Made by a program: the position numbers and the translations under genes. This document shows positions 43,568 to 51,714 of a stretch of 64,000 nt of DNA, one piece after another. A model generated the notes under the pieces. The model searched no databases. It saw only the letters and a program-made list of their open reading frames with translations, and was not told the origin of the DNA. This stretch comes from Nocardia blacklockiae (GTDB taxonomy: Bacteria; Actinomycetota; Actinomycetes; Mycobacteriales; Mycobacteriaceae): contig NZ_JADLRJ010000001.1 of the NCBI RefSeq assembly GCF_015477355.1, positions 186,001-250,000 on the forward strand. Direction: 5' to 3'. Positions within the stretch are counted from its first letter, which is position 1; every line of letters starts with the position of its first letter.

Positions 43568-44806
43568 GTGTCCGAGACACTGACCGACACCACCGCCGCG
43601 ACGGCGGGAATCCCCGACTATCCGATGCTCCGGTCCGCCGGCTGCCCGTTCGCGCCGCCGGCGGAGGCGCTGCGCCTGGGCCGGGAGAAGCCGCTCAATC
43701 GCGTGCGGATCTGGGACGGCAGCACACCGTGGCTGGTCACCGGGTACGCCGAGTTCAAGACGCTGATGTCCGATCCGCGGGTCAGCGTGGACGATCACCG
43801 CGACGGCTTCCCGCACTGGAACGAGGGCATGGCCGCGATCAAGCACAGCCGGCCCAAATCGCTGTTCACCACCGACGGCGCGGAGCACAGCCGGTACCGG
43901 CGAATGCTCACCAAGCCGTTCACCTTCAAGCGGGTCGAGGCGCTGCGCCCGGTGATCCAGCAGATCACCGACGAGCACATCCAGAAGATCCTGGACGGCC
44001 CGCAACCCGCGGATCTGGTTGCGGCACTGGCCCTTCCGGTGCCGACCCTGATGATCAGCGAAATGCTCGGCGTGCCCTACGACGACCACGAGTTCTTCCA
44101 GCTGCACGCCACCATGAACGTGGACCGGTTCGCGACCAAAGAGCAAGCGGCGGAAGGACGTTCGCAGCTGGCGCGGTATCTGGTCGAGCTGGTGAAGAAG
44201 AAGCTCGACGAACCGGCCGAGGACGTGGTCACCGATATCGCCGAGCGGGTCCGCGCCGGGGAGATCGACATGCGCGAGGCCGCGCAGCTGGGCACCGGGC
44301 TGCTCATCGCCGGGCACGAGACCAGCGCCAACATGATCTCCCTGGGCGCGCTCGCGCTGATGGAGAACCCGGAACAGTTCGCCCTGCTGCGCGACACCGA
44401 CGACCCGAAGGTGGTGGCGGGCGCGGTCGAGGAACTGCTGCGCTACCTGAGCATCATCCAGAACGGCCAGCGCCGGGTCGCGATCGACGACATCGAGATC
44501 GCGGGGGAGACCATCCGCGCCGGCGACGGCCTCATCTTCGACCTCGCCCCCGCCAACTGGGACGAGAAGCAGTGGGAGCGGCCCGACGAACTGGACCTCC
44601 GCCGCCCCGCGAACCTGCACGTCGCCTTCGGCTTCGGCCCGCACCAGTGCGTCGGCCAGCAACTCGCCCGCGCCGAACTCCAGATCGTCTTCCACACCCT
44701 GGTCCGCCGCATTCCCACACTGCGCCTTGCCATTCCGTTCGACAAGGTCGAGTTCAAACACGACCGTCTCGCCTACGGCATCTACGAACTCCCCGTCACC
44801 TGGTAG
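43568..44806 (+). CDS. Cytochrome P450 (class I system with adjacent ferredoxin and reductase)
   Basis: 412 aa. Heme loop FGFGPHQCVGQQLA (Cys near 355), I-helix LLIAGHETSAN, ExxR in EELLRYL. The N-terminal SAGCPFAPP and RIWDGSTPW segments resemble CYP105-like actinobacterial enzymes. It starts at a GTG with AGGAG upstream, 11 bp after the ferredoxin stop, so all electron-transfer parts are cotranscribed. The substrate is unknown. Confidence 0.9.
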   Translation: MSETLTDTTAATAGIPDYPMLRSAGCPFAPPAEALRLGREKPLNRVRIWDGSTPWLVTGYAEFKTLMSDPRVSVDDHRDGFPHWNEGMAAIKHSRPKSLFTTDGAEHSRYRRMLTKPFTFKRVEALRPVIQQITDEHIQKILDGPQPADLVAALALPVPTLMISEMLGVPYDDHEFFQLHATMNVDRFATKEQAAEGRSQLARYLVELVKKKLDEPAEDVVTDIAERVRAGEIDMREAAQLGTGLLIAGHETSANMISLGALALMENPEQFALLRDTDDPKVVAGAVEELLRYLSIIQNGQRRVAIDDIEIAGETIRAGDGLIFDLAPANWDEKQWERPDELDLRRPANLHVAFGFGPHQCVGQQLARAELQIVFHTLVRRIPTLRLAIPFDKVEFKHDRLAYGIYELPVTW

Positions 44807-44850
44807 CGGTCGGAGGCCGAAGCCGTTCGGGCCTTCTCTCGTGCTTTGTC

Positions 44851-44865
44851 GAGAATAACACTCTC
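44851..44865. promoter_or_regulatory. Regulon operator, site H
   Basis: GAGAATAACACTCTC keeps five of six paired positions per arm. It precedes the third P450 and gives it its own promoter although the preceding P450 ends only 45 bp upstream. Confidence 0.68.
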
Positions 44866-44881
44866 AGATATGGAGATCTCT

Positions 44882-46084
44882 GTGACCACCAGCGCGGCCA
44901 GCGACGTCTACTACGACCCGTACGACGTGCGCCTCAACGCCGATCCCTATCCGATGTTCAAGCGGATTCGCGACGAACTGCCCGTCTACTACAACGAGCA
45001 GCACGACTTCTACGCGCTGAGCCGCTGGCAGGACGTCAACGCGGCGCTGCTGGACCACAAGACCTACAGCTCCGCGCGCGGCGCGATCCTCGAGCTGATC
45101 AAGGCCGATTTCCCGATGCCGCCCGGCGTGCTGATCTTCGAGGATCCGCCGATCCACGACATCCACCGGAAGTTGTTGTCGCGCATGTTCACTCCGCGCA
45201 AGATCCGCGAGCTCGAGGGCAAGATCCGCGAGTTCTGCGCGCGCAGCCTGGATCCGCACGTGGGGTCGGGGCGGCTGGACTTCATCGCCGACATCGGCGC
45301 GCAGATGCCGATGCGGACCATCGGCATGCTGCTGGGCATCCCGGAGCAGGATCAGGAGGCCATCCGGGATTTCGCCAACGCCCAGATGCGCACCGAGGAG
45401 GGCAAGCCGATGAAGGCCGCCGAGGAGGGGCTCATCGGCGGCGAACTGTTCGGCGCGTACATCGACTGGCGGGTCGAGCATCCCTCCGACGACATCATGA
45501 CCGAACTGCTGAACGTCGAATTCGAGGACGAGACCGGCACGGTGCGGCGGCTGACCCGCGAGGAACTGCTCACCTACGTCAACGTGGTGTCCGGCGCGGG
45601 CAACGAGACCACGACGCGGCTGATCGGCTGGGCGGGTAAGGTGCTCGCCGAGCATCCCGACCAGCGGGCGCAACTGGTGGAGAATCCGCGCCTGATCCCC
45701 AACGCGGTCGAGGAACTGCTCCGATTCGAGCCGCCCGCACCGCATGTCGCCCGCTACGTGACCCGCGGCGTCGAGGTGCACGGCCGCACGGTGCCCGAGG
45801 GCAGCGTCATGATGCTGCTCATCGGCGCCGCCAACCGCGACGAGCGGCAGTTCCCGCCCGACGGCGACGTCTTCGACATCCACCGCGACACCCGCCAGCA
45901 CCTGACCTTCAGCGTCGGCACGCACTACTGCCTGGGCTCCGCGCTGGCCAGGCTGGAGGGCCGGATCGCACTGGAGGAGATCCTGGCCCGCTTCCCGCGC
46001 TGGGAGGTGGACCTGGACAACGCCCGCCTGTCGCCCACCTCCACCGTCCGCGGCTGGGAAACGTTGCCCGCCACCACATTCTGA
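44882..46084 (+). CDS. Cytochrome P450
   Basis: 400 aa. Heme loop FSVGTHYCLGSALARLEG (Cys near 347), I-helix VVSGAGNETTTRL, ExxR in EELLRFEPP. The GTG at 44882 has GGAGA six nt upstream and is preferred; the ATG at 44870 lacks a ribosome site and an earlier TTG would start inside operator H. The family often hydroxylates terpenoid or steroid-like substrates (CYP125/142-like neighbourhoods), but assignment is not possible by eye. It ends 1 bp from the convergent FAD protein gene. Confidence 0.88.
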   Translation: MTTSAASDVYYDPYDVRLNADPYPMFKRIRDELPVYYNEQHDFYALSRWQDVNAALLDHKTYSSARGAILELIKADFPMPPGVLIFEDPPIHDIHRKLLSRMFTPRKIRELEGKIREFCARSLDPHVGSGRLDFIADIGAQMPMRTIGMLLGIPEQDQEAIRDFANAQMRTEEGKPMKAAEEGLIGGELFGAYIDWRVEHPSDDIMTELLNVEFEDETGTVRRLTREELLTYVNVVSGAGNETTTRLIGWAGKVLAEHPDQRAQLVENPRLIPNAVEELLRFEPPAPHVARYVTRGVEVHGRTVPEGSVMMLLIGAANRDERQFPPDGDVFDIHRDTRQHLTFSVGTHYCLGSALARLEGRIALEEILARFPRWEVDLDNARLSPTSTVRGWETLPATTF

Positions 46085-46085
46085 G

Positions 46086-47540
46086 TCATGCGCCCGCCGT
46101 GAGGATGCGCGCCAGATGGTGGGCCTCGGCGGCTAGTCCGGGCGGGTTGGTGGCGATGGGCATGGCGTCGGCGGCCAGGTTGCCGAGGACGTGCCAAGTG
46201 GGGTCCGGGCGGCCGCGTGCCAGGAGGGCGCGGGTGTGGCGGTCGGCGGAAACGCCGCCGGTGGGTTCGAGTTCGGCGACGCCGGTCGTCAGTAGTGCGG
46301 TCATCAGTGGTTCGGTGTCGGTGGGTGTGGTGTAGGCGGGCGGGTTGACGGCGTTGACGATGACGTCGGCGGTCCGGTCGGTCTCGTCGGTGACGGTGAA
46401 GCCGCCGCCGGCGCGTGCCTCGATCTTGGTGACGCCCGGCCGCAGGCGCAGCTGACCCGAATCCAGCAGGCGCAGCAGTATTCGCGCATTGTGCGGGACC
46501 ATCGGCGAGCTGAGGCTGTTGAGGGTGCGGAAATGCCGCTCCCGCAACATGGTTCGATCGGATTCCGGCAGCAGGGGCCAGGCGGTCGGCCCGGCCACGC
46601 GAATGGCCATGGTGAGCAGCCGCAAGCCGTGCTGCGCGGAGCCGACCTCCGCGAGTTGGCGGCGCAGCCGGTCGACGGGTGGTTCGGAGGCCAGGATCTC
46701 GGCGGCGAAAACGTCGAAATCCTGTCCGAGATCGGCGAGTTCGGCGCGCAGCAGGTCCGCGAGCCGGCCGAAGGACACGCTGCCGTCGGTGGCCGCGGCG
46801 CGGATCGCCTCGGCCGTGAGGTGGTGCGGCTCGAGCCGCACCGGGCGCTTCTGGACGAAAGGCAATGTGCCCGTGCGGGACAGGAAACTGATCGGGCCGG
46901 TGTGCCCGTTCGCCACCAACGTCACGGCGATGTCCACGGCGGTCAGGCCGCTGCCGATCACTCCGACGTGTGCCTGCGGCGCGATGCCGCCGACCGTCCG
47001 GGCCAGGGGATAGGGCTCGTCGACATAGCCGGGTGCGCCGGTGAGGCCGTAATGGTCGCGCGGGCGGCCGTTCCCGACCGCCAGCACCGCGCGATCCACC
47101 CGTACCCGGTCGCCGTCCTCGGTGTGCAGCACTGCCGCACCGTCCCGGGAGAATCCGGTGACGCGGGCGTCGACCACATCGACTCGCCAACCGGCCCTGC
47201 GCAATTCGTCGATGGCCGCGTGCGCCGTGTCCTCGAGATAGTCGCCGTAGCGAGCCCGCGGCACCAGAATTTGCCCCAGCGCCTCGTCGAGGTACCCGGC
47301 GAGGTCGGTCCGCGCCGCCAGCCAGCGCTGATAGTGCGCCGGGTCCCCGGCGCGGATCGACATGATCATCGGCGGCGCGTTCACCCGCACCGCCTCGGCG
47401 TCCGCCTGATACGCCCGCCCCCGCCACCGGGCGGGCGAGCCGTCGAAAACCGTGACGGCGCCGGGCTTCCCGCCCGCCGCCGCGAGTGCGTCGAGCAGGC
47501 CTACCCCGGCCGCTCCGGCCCCCACGATCCCGATACGCAT
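46086..47540 (-). CDS. FAD/NAD(P)-binding oxidoreductase
   Basis: 484 aa. N-terminal Rossmann motif IGIVGAGAAGVGLLDAL, the insertion RWRGRAYQADAEAVRVN, a second nucleotide site HVGVIGSGLTAVDIAV near 190, and a C-terminal domain with VNAVNPPAYTTP. The family (FAD_NAD_binding, PF13454-like) lacks well-studied members; some are annotated as lysine/ornithine monooxygenase-like. The ATG at 47540 faces the LuxR regulator across a 160-bp gap, which may control it. Confidence 0.75.
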   Translation of the reverse strand: MRIGIVGAGAAGVGLLDALAAAGGKPGAVTVFDGSPARWRGRAYQADAEAVRVNAPPMIMSIRAGDPAHYQRWLAARTDLAGYLDEALGQILVPRARYGDYLEDTAHAAIDELRRAGWRVDVVDARVTGFSRDGAAVLHTEDGDRVRVDRAVLAVGNGRPRDHYGLTGAPGYVDEPYPLARTVGGIAPQAHVGVIGSGLTAVDIAVTLVANGHTGPISFLSRTGTLPFVQKRPVRLEPHHLTAEAIRAAATDGSVSFGRLADLLRAELADLGQDFDVFAAEILASEPPVDRLRRQLAEVGSAQHGLRLLTMAIRVAGPTAWPLLPESDRTMLRERHFRTLNSLSSPMVPHNARILLRLLDSGQLRLRPGVTKIEARAGGGFTVTDETDRTADVIVNAVNPPAYTTPTDTEPLMTALLTTGVAELEPTGGVSADRHTRALLARGRPDPTWHVLGNLAADAMPIATNPPGLAAEAHHLARILTAGA

Positions 47541-47606
47541 GGCACCTCTCCTTTCGAGCACCGTCCGGTGCGTCGACCAGCGTCCTCGGCGGCGGCGCCC
47601 GGCCCC

Positions 47607-47664
47607 ATCCCCCGAACGAGGGGAATTCCGCCGCGGCGGCACGGGTTCCCCCTCACATGAGGGA
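47607..47664. promoter_or_regulatory. Two inverted repeats between the FAD protein and LuxR genes
   Basis: CCCC-N6-GGGG (within 47607-47626, ATCCCCC...AGGGGAAT) and CCCTC-ACAT-GAGGG (47650-47663) share a TCCCCC...GGGGA outline. They lie in the divergent promoter and are candidate binding sites for the LuxR regulator. Confidence 0.4.
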
Positions 47665-47700
47665 TGGCCGGCACGCGACGCGTCCAGCAGGATCGGCGTC

Positions 47701-48807
47701 ATGACCACAAGCCGTGCGGTCACCGCGCTGCTCGACGAGATCGCGGGCGCGACCGATCCGCAGACGCTGTTCGCGAACGCCTCCGCGCGCCTGCGGCGCC
47801 TCTCGTCGTTCGACGCCGCGGTATGGGTGGCCACCGACCCGATCAACGGACTGACCACCGCCCCGGTGCGGGTGGAGAACCTGCACGAGGGCGGCTGCGG
47901 AACCTATTGGGAGGCTGAGCTTTTCGCCGAGCACGTCAATCGGTTCCGGGATCTGGCGCGGGCGCCGGTCCCGGTCGCGGGCCTGCGCGCGGTGACCGGG
48001 GGCGACCCGGCGCGCAGCCCGCTCTACCGGACCTTCATGCGGCCCAGGGGTTTCGCGGACGAACTGCGCGCGGTGTTCCGCGTCGACGGCCAGCCCTGGG
48101 GGCAGCTCAGCCTGTTCCGCGAGCGCGGACGTGCCGACTTCGACGCGACCGATGTCGCGCTCGTCTCGGCCTTGTCCGCGCCGCTCGCCCAGCGGCTGCG
48201 GTCCTTCGTGCAACCGTCGAGCGCGCCGACCCCGGCCGACACGACCGGCGCGCCGGGCATGCTGCTCTTCGACGCCGCGGGAAACCTGTTGTCGCTCAAC
48301 GACGAAGCCCGGCACCTGCTGGCGCAGATGCCGCCCGGCCCGTCGACCACCACACCGTTCGGCATCGAACTGCCGCTGCCGGTGTGGATTCTCAGCACGG
48401 CCGGCCGCGCCCGCCTCACCGGCGGCAGCGCCCGCATCCGGATTCGGGCCGCGACCGGTCGCTGGCTGGTCTGCCACGCGTCCTGCCTGCGCGCCGCCGA
48501 CGGCGCCGGCAGCACCACCGCGCTGGTCATCGAACCCGCCAAACCCTCCGAGGTCGCCGCCCTCGTCACCGCCGCGTACGAACTGACCCGCCGTGAACTC
48601 GAGGTCGTCGACCTCATCGCCCGCGGCCTGCCGACCGCCGACATCGCCGCCCGCCTGCACCTGTCCCCGCACACCGTCCGCGACCACGTGAAGGCCATCT
48701 TCGACAAGGTCGGCGTCGGCAGCCGGGGCGAATTGGTCGCGCGGCTGTTCACCGAATTCCAGGAGCCGTTCGCGGCCCGCAACACCGTCCGGGTCGAGCG
48801 GAATTAG
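47701..48807 (+). CDS. LuxR-family regulator with GAF/PAS-like sensor region
   Basis: 368 aa. Residues 1-170 look like a GAF-type sensor (WVATDPINGLTTAPV, ELRAVFRVDGQPWGQLSLF), 185-290 a PAS-like segment (MLLFDAAGNLLSLNDEAR), and the C-terminus a LuxR/GerE helix-turn-helix: LTRRELEVVDLIARGLPTA then IAARLHLSPHTVRDHVKAIF. It lacks a receiver phosphorylation domain and probably senses a small molecule directly. It is divergent from the FAD protein gene. Confidence 0.83.
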   Translation: MTTSRAVTALLDEIAGATDPQTLFANASARLRRLSSFDAAVWVATDPINGLTTAPVRVENLHEGGCGTYWEAELFAEHVNRFRDLARAPVPVAGLRAVTGGDPARSPLYRTFMRPRGFADELRAVFRVDGQPWGQLSLFRERGRADFDATDVALVSALSAPLAQRLRSFVQPSSAPTPADTTGAPGMLLFDAAGNLLSLNDEARHLLAQMPPGPSTTTPFGIELPLPVWILSTAGRARLTGGSARIRIRAATGRWLVCHASCLRAADGAGSTTALVIEPAKPSEVAALVTAAYELTRRELEVVDLIARGLPTADIAARLHLSPHTVRDHVKAIFDKVGVGSRGELVARLFTEFQEPFAARNTVRVERN

Positions 48808-48822
48808 GCCCGTCGGTGATAG

Positions 48823-49236
48823 TCAGTCGCCGACTCGGCGGAGTGGTTGCAGGACGCGCTCGACCAACGCGGTATCGCAATGTTCGATCACCTCGGTGAG
48901 ACGGCCGTCCGCTATGCGGAAGACGAAGCAATAGGTCTGCTCGTACGGCTCGCCCGCGGTGGTGCGGGCGTGGGCGCGGACCTGGGCGACGACGCGGTCG
49001 TCTGCGGCGATCACGAATTCGGCCTCGCTGCGGTACGCGCTGAACTGGGTCATCAACGGCCGCAGAAGGTGGTTCAGCACCACGGATTTCGGTTCCCAGA
49101 CACCCGACCATGACCAATCGCCGGGGAAGATCCAGCGGAAGTCGTCGGCCATGGCCTCGCTCATCGCCCGGGTATTGCCCTGCGCCATCTGCTCGAAGAT
49201 GTCCTCGACCAGTTTCTTGTTCGCTGCTGCGCTCAT
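48823..49236 (-). CDS. SnoaL-like / ketosteroid-isomerase-like (NTF2 fold) protein
   Basis: 137 aa. LVEDIFEQMAQGNTRAMSEAM opening helix (cited in two parts: LVEDIFEQMAQ and NTRAMSEAM), DDFRWIFPGDWSW, and C-terminal strands YEQTYCFVFRIADGRLTEV with the closing EHCDTALVERVL. NTF2-fold proteins of this size are cyclases, isomerases or binding proteins. The ATG at 49236 is used; the longer reading to 49287 would cover the LysR operator. It is divergent from the LysR gene, its likely regulator. Confidence 0.78.
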   Translation of the reverse strand: MSAAANKKLVEDIFEQMAQGNTRAMSEAMADDFRWIFPGDWSWSGVWEPKSVVLNHLLRPLMTQFSAYRSEAEFVIAADDRVVAQVRAHARTTAGEPYEQTYCFVFRIADGRLTEVIEHCDTALVERVLQPLRRVGD

Positions 49237-49259
49237 GGGTACGACGCTAGGAAGCCGAT

Positions 49260-49291
49260 AGGTATGCGACAAGCGAGAGTGTCGCATACCT
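49260..49291. promoter_or_regulatory. Perfect 12-bp inverted repeat, probable LysR operator
   Basis: AGGTATGCGACA (49260-49271) and TGTCGCATACCT (49280-49291) form perfect arms around 8 nt in the 71-bp gap between the SnoaL-like and LysR genes. LysR proteins usually bind such a divergent palindrome and regulate both directions. Confidence 0.72.
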
Positions 49292-49307
49292 GATATGAGT
49301 ATTCGGC

Positions 49308-50216
49308 ATGGGTGAGTTCACGGTCGTCGGCTTGCGAGTGGTCCGGGAGGCGGCTCGGTGCGGGTCGTTCTCCACCGCCGCGGAGAATCTGGGCTACACG
49401 CAGTCGGCGGTGTCCCGGCAGATCGCGCTCATGGAGCAGGCGGCCGGCCGGGCGCTGTTCGAGCGGCACGCCCGCGGCGTGCGAGCCACCGCGGCGGGGC
49501 GAATCGTGTTGCGCCACGCCGACACCGTGCTCGGCGGGCTCGGTGCCGCGCGGCAGGAACTCGACGAGCTGAGCGCGCATCCGCCCGCCACGCTGCGGGT
49601 CGGCGCGTTCTCGACCGCCATGGCCGCGCTGGTGCCGAGGGCGATCGCCGCCACCGCGCCCCGCCTCGCGCGCGTACCGCTGCGTGAGGGCACCAGCCCG
49701 CGCCTGGCGACCGCCGTCGCGCGCGGGCGACTGGACCTGGCGGTGGTGACCGGGATGCGAAATCCGCTCCCGGACACCGAGATCCATCCGCTTCTGGATG
49801 ATCCGCTGCTCGTCGCGGTTCCGCCGGACCACCACCTCGCGGGCCGGACCAGCGTCACGCCCGTGCAACTGCGCGGCGAGCGCTGGATCGCGGGCAGTAC
49901 CGAGGTGAACACCACCCTGCTCGGCGCCTGGCGCGACGCCGCCGCGGAACCCGAGATCGCCCTCGTCGCGCGCGACTGGGTCGCCAAACTCGGACTCGTG
50001 GTGGCGGGCATGGGCAGCACCGTGGTCCCCGGCATCGCGGTCCCGGTGCTGCCGCCGGGCCTGGCCCTGATCCGCATCGACCACCCCGACGCGGTCCGCC
50101 CGACCTCGGTCCTCCACCGCGGCGGCGATCCGGCCGCCCCGCGAGAACTTTTCCTCGAGGCCCTGCGTGATACCGCCGCTGACCTGGCCGCCGAAGTCCG
50201 GCAACGCCTGCGTTAG
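49308..50216 (+). CDS. LysR-family transcriptional regulator
   Basis: 302 aa. The N-terminal winged helix shows GSFSTAAENLGYTQSAVSRQ and ALFERHARGVRATAAG. The C-terminal periplasmic-binding-type effector domain follows (LRVGAFSTAMAALVPRAI onward). It is divergent from the SnoaL-like gene and has a perfect palindrome in its promoter. The ligand is unknown. Confidence 0.87.
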   Translation: MGEFTVVGLRVVREAARCGSFSTAAENLGYTQSAVSRQIALMEQAAGRALFERHARGVRATAAGRIVLRHADTVLGGLGAARQELDELSAHPPATLRVGAFSTAMAALVPRAIAATAPRLARVPLREGTSPRLATAVARGRLDLAVVTGMRNPLPDTEIHPLLDDPLLVAVPPDHHLAGRTSVTPVQLRGERWIAGSTEVNTTLLGAWRDAAAEPEIALVARDWVAKLGLVVAGMGSTVVPGIAVPVLPPGLALIRIDHPDAVRPTSVLHRGGDPAAPRELFLEALRDTAADLAAEVRQRLR

Positions 50217-50223
50217 CCGAATG

Positions 50224-50239
50224 TCGAACATATGTTCGA
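50224..50239. promoter_or_regulatory. LexA (SOS) box
   Basis: TCGAACATATGTTCGA matches the actinobacterial LexA consensus TCGAAC-N4-GTTCGA at every fixed position and is a perfect palindrome. It ends 21 bp before the GTG of the truncated 13E12-type gene. In M. tuberculosis several 13E12 repeat-family genes are known LexA targets. Confidence 0.85.
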
Positions 50240-50260
50240 TGATGAGGTAAGCTCACGCCC

Positions 50261-50599
50261 GTGAAGACACATTCGACTGCACTGGCACCGGATGCTCCGG
50301 CGCGGAGATGGCCCGAACTGGCCGATGTCGACCTGCTGCGCACCCTCGTCGAAACCGAACGCCACCGCCGCCGGTTGGGCGCGGCGATGGCGGCGGCCGT
50401 CGCCGAGGCCGAGCGCCGCGGCCTAGCCGCCGACACCGGCTACCGGGACACCGCGGAGCTGTTGAGCGATCTACTGCGGATCAGTGATGCCGAGGCGCGC
50501 CGGCGAATCGAGTACGCCGCGCCGCGCCCCCGTTCGCGGGCCAGGAAGGTGTGGCGGGCCGGAATCACGCTGTCGCCTGTGCGGCATAGCGTTCGCTGA
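50261..50599 (+). pseudogene. Truncated 13E12/DUF222-type (HNH endonuclease family) remnant
   Basis: 112 aa. Residues about 15-87 resemble the N-terminus of actinobacterial 13E12/DUF222 proteins, including a charged helix and LLSDLLRISDAEARRRIEYA. After about residue 88 the sequence becomes unrelated (PRPRSRARKVWRAG) and overlaps the 3' end of the convergent nitroreductase by 35 bp. Full family members run to about 400-500 aa and end in an HNH nuclease domain, absent here. It is most likely a 3'-deleted copy whose SOS-controlled promoter survives. Confidence 0.72.
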
Positions 50600-51218
50600 A
50601 CACGATCCGTTCCCGGCTCCTGCGGCCGGGATGGCGCGGCGCGGTGGCGGCGTGGCCGATCGTCACGATGACGGCGATGGCGAGGTGGTCGCGGTCCTCG
50701 ATGCCGATCGCGCGTTTGACCAGATCGGGATCCCAGCCGTTCATCGGGGCCGAGGCCAGGCCGAGCGAGGCGGCCGCGAGCATGGTGTAGGTCGCGGCGA
50801 TCATGGCGTTCTTCACCGCGTTCTCGCGGAGCAGGCCGCGCTCGCGCAGGTCGTGGTACTCGGCGCGGCTGTCGAACAGCGCCGTGAACTCGGCGTTCCA
50901 GGCGCCGTTGCGCTCGGCTGCCGCGGCGATGTCGGTGTTGGGCGCCTCCCACGCCGTCGCGTCGGCCACGAAAACCAGTGCCACGGGGGCTTCGCGGGGG
51001 TGCGGCTGGCCGAAGGCGGCCTGCGACAGTCGTTCCCGGCCGGCCTCGCTGGTCACCACGACGATCGAGCGGTCCTGCATGTTCCAGGCGCTGGGCGCCT
51101 GCACCGCCAGTTCCAGCACCTCCTCCAGGAGTGCGGGGTCGACGGGATCGGGCCGATAGTGGCGCACGGTGCGGCGGGTGCGAATGGCCTCGGGAACCGA
51201 AAGTGCTTGTCTCTCCAT
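50565..51218 (-). CDS. Nitroreductase family FMN-dependent oxidoreductase
   Basis: 217 aa. FMN contacts RTRRTVRHYRPDPV near the N-terminus, APSAWNMQDRSIVVV, and the C-terminal LGLASAPMNGWDPDLV with IVTIGH. Nitroreductases use NAD(P)H to reduce nitro-aromatics, quinones or enones. It is divergent from an HxlR regulator, a common pairing for inducible quinone or nitro stress genes. The 3' end overlaps the 13E12 remnant. Confidence 0.85.
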   Translation of the reverse strand: MERQALSVPEAIRTRRTVRHYRPDPVDPALLEEVLELAVQAPSAWNMQDRSIVVVTSEAGRERLSQAAFGQPHPREAPVALVFVADATAWEAPNTDIAAAAERNGAWNAEFTALFDSRAEYHDLRERGLLRENAVKNAMIAATYTMLAAASLGLASAPMNGWDPDLVKRAIGIEDRDHLAIAVIVTIGHAATAPRHPGRRSRERIVFSERYAAQATA

Positions 51219-51258
51219 ATATCTAACTATTGGAGAGTGACGCCCTTTTCGGAAGAAG

Positions 51259-51272
51259 GCACCTTTTGGTGC
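51259..51272. promoter_or_regulatory. Inverted repeat, candidate HxlR operator
   Basis: GCACC-TTTT-GGTGC sits in the 69-bp divergent gap between the nitroreductase and HxlR genes, 16 bp before the HxlR GTG. Its place and symmetry suit an operator controlling both. Confidence 0.5.
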
Positions 51273-51287
51273 GCTACACTCGTTCGT

Positions 51288-51668
51288 GTGCGTACGTATG
51301 TCGAGTCGTCCGGTCTGCCCGCCGACGTCTACTCCGCGCGCTGTCCCACCCGCCAGGTGCTAGATCGCATCGCGGGCAAGTGGACGGTGCTCATCGTCGA
51401 CGCCCTCGCCGAGGGCACCCTGCGCTACACCGACCTCCAGCGCCGCATCGAGGGCATCTCCCAGAAGATGCTCACCCAGACCCTCCGCGACCTCGAGACC
51501 GACGGCTTCCTCACCCGCACCGTCCACCCCACCGTCCCCCCGAAGGTCGAATACACCCTGACCCCCTTGGGCCACAGCCTCCGCACCCCCATCGCGGCCC
51601 TCCGCGAATGGATCGAAACCAACATCAACACCATCGAATCCGCCCGAGCCCGAGCAGCGCGGGCTTGA
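51288..51668 (+). CDS. HxlR-family transcriptional regulator
   Basis: 126 aa. CPTRQVLDRIAGKWTVLIV is the family's opening helix with the conserved Cys, followed by LRYTDLQRRIEGISQKMLTQ and the wing-like VPPKVEYTLTPLGHSL. HxlR proteins often sense electrophiles such as quinones or aldehydes through that Cys. It starts at GTG 51288; a nearby ATG at 51298 is out of frame. Confidence 0.87.
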   Translation: MRTYVESSGLPADVYSARCPTRQVLDRIAGKWTVLIVDALAEGTLRYTDLQRRIEGISQKMLTQTLRDLETDGFLTRTVHPTVPPKVEYTLTPLGHSLRTPIAALREWIETNINTIESARARAARA

Positions 51669-51714
51669 GGCGGACGAACGGGCAGCCGAGGCTGACCACT
51701 GAAACGCATGGCGC

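Noticed and set aside
44846-44881. Earlier starts (TTG 44846, ATG 44870) for the third P450
   Set aside because: The first overlaps operator H and the second has no ribosome site, whereas GTG 44882 has GGAGA at good spacing.
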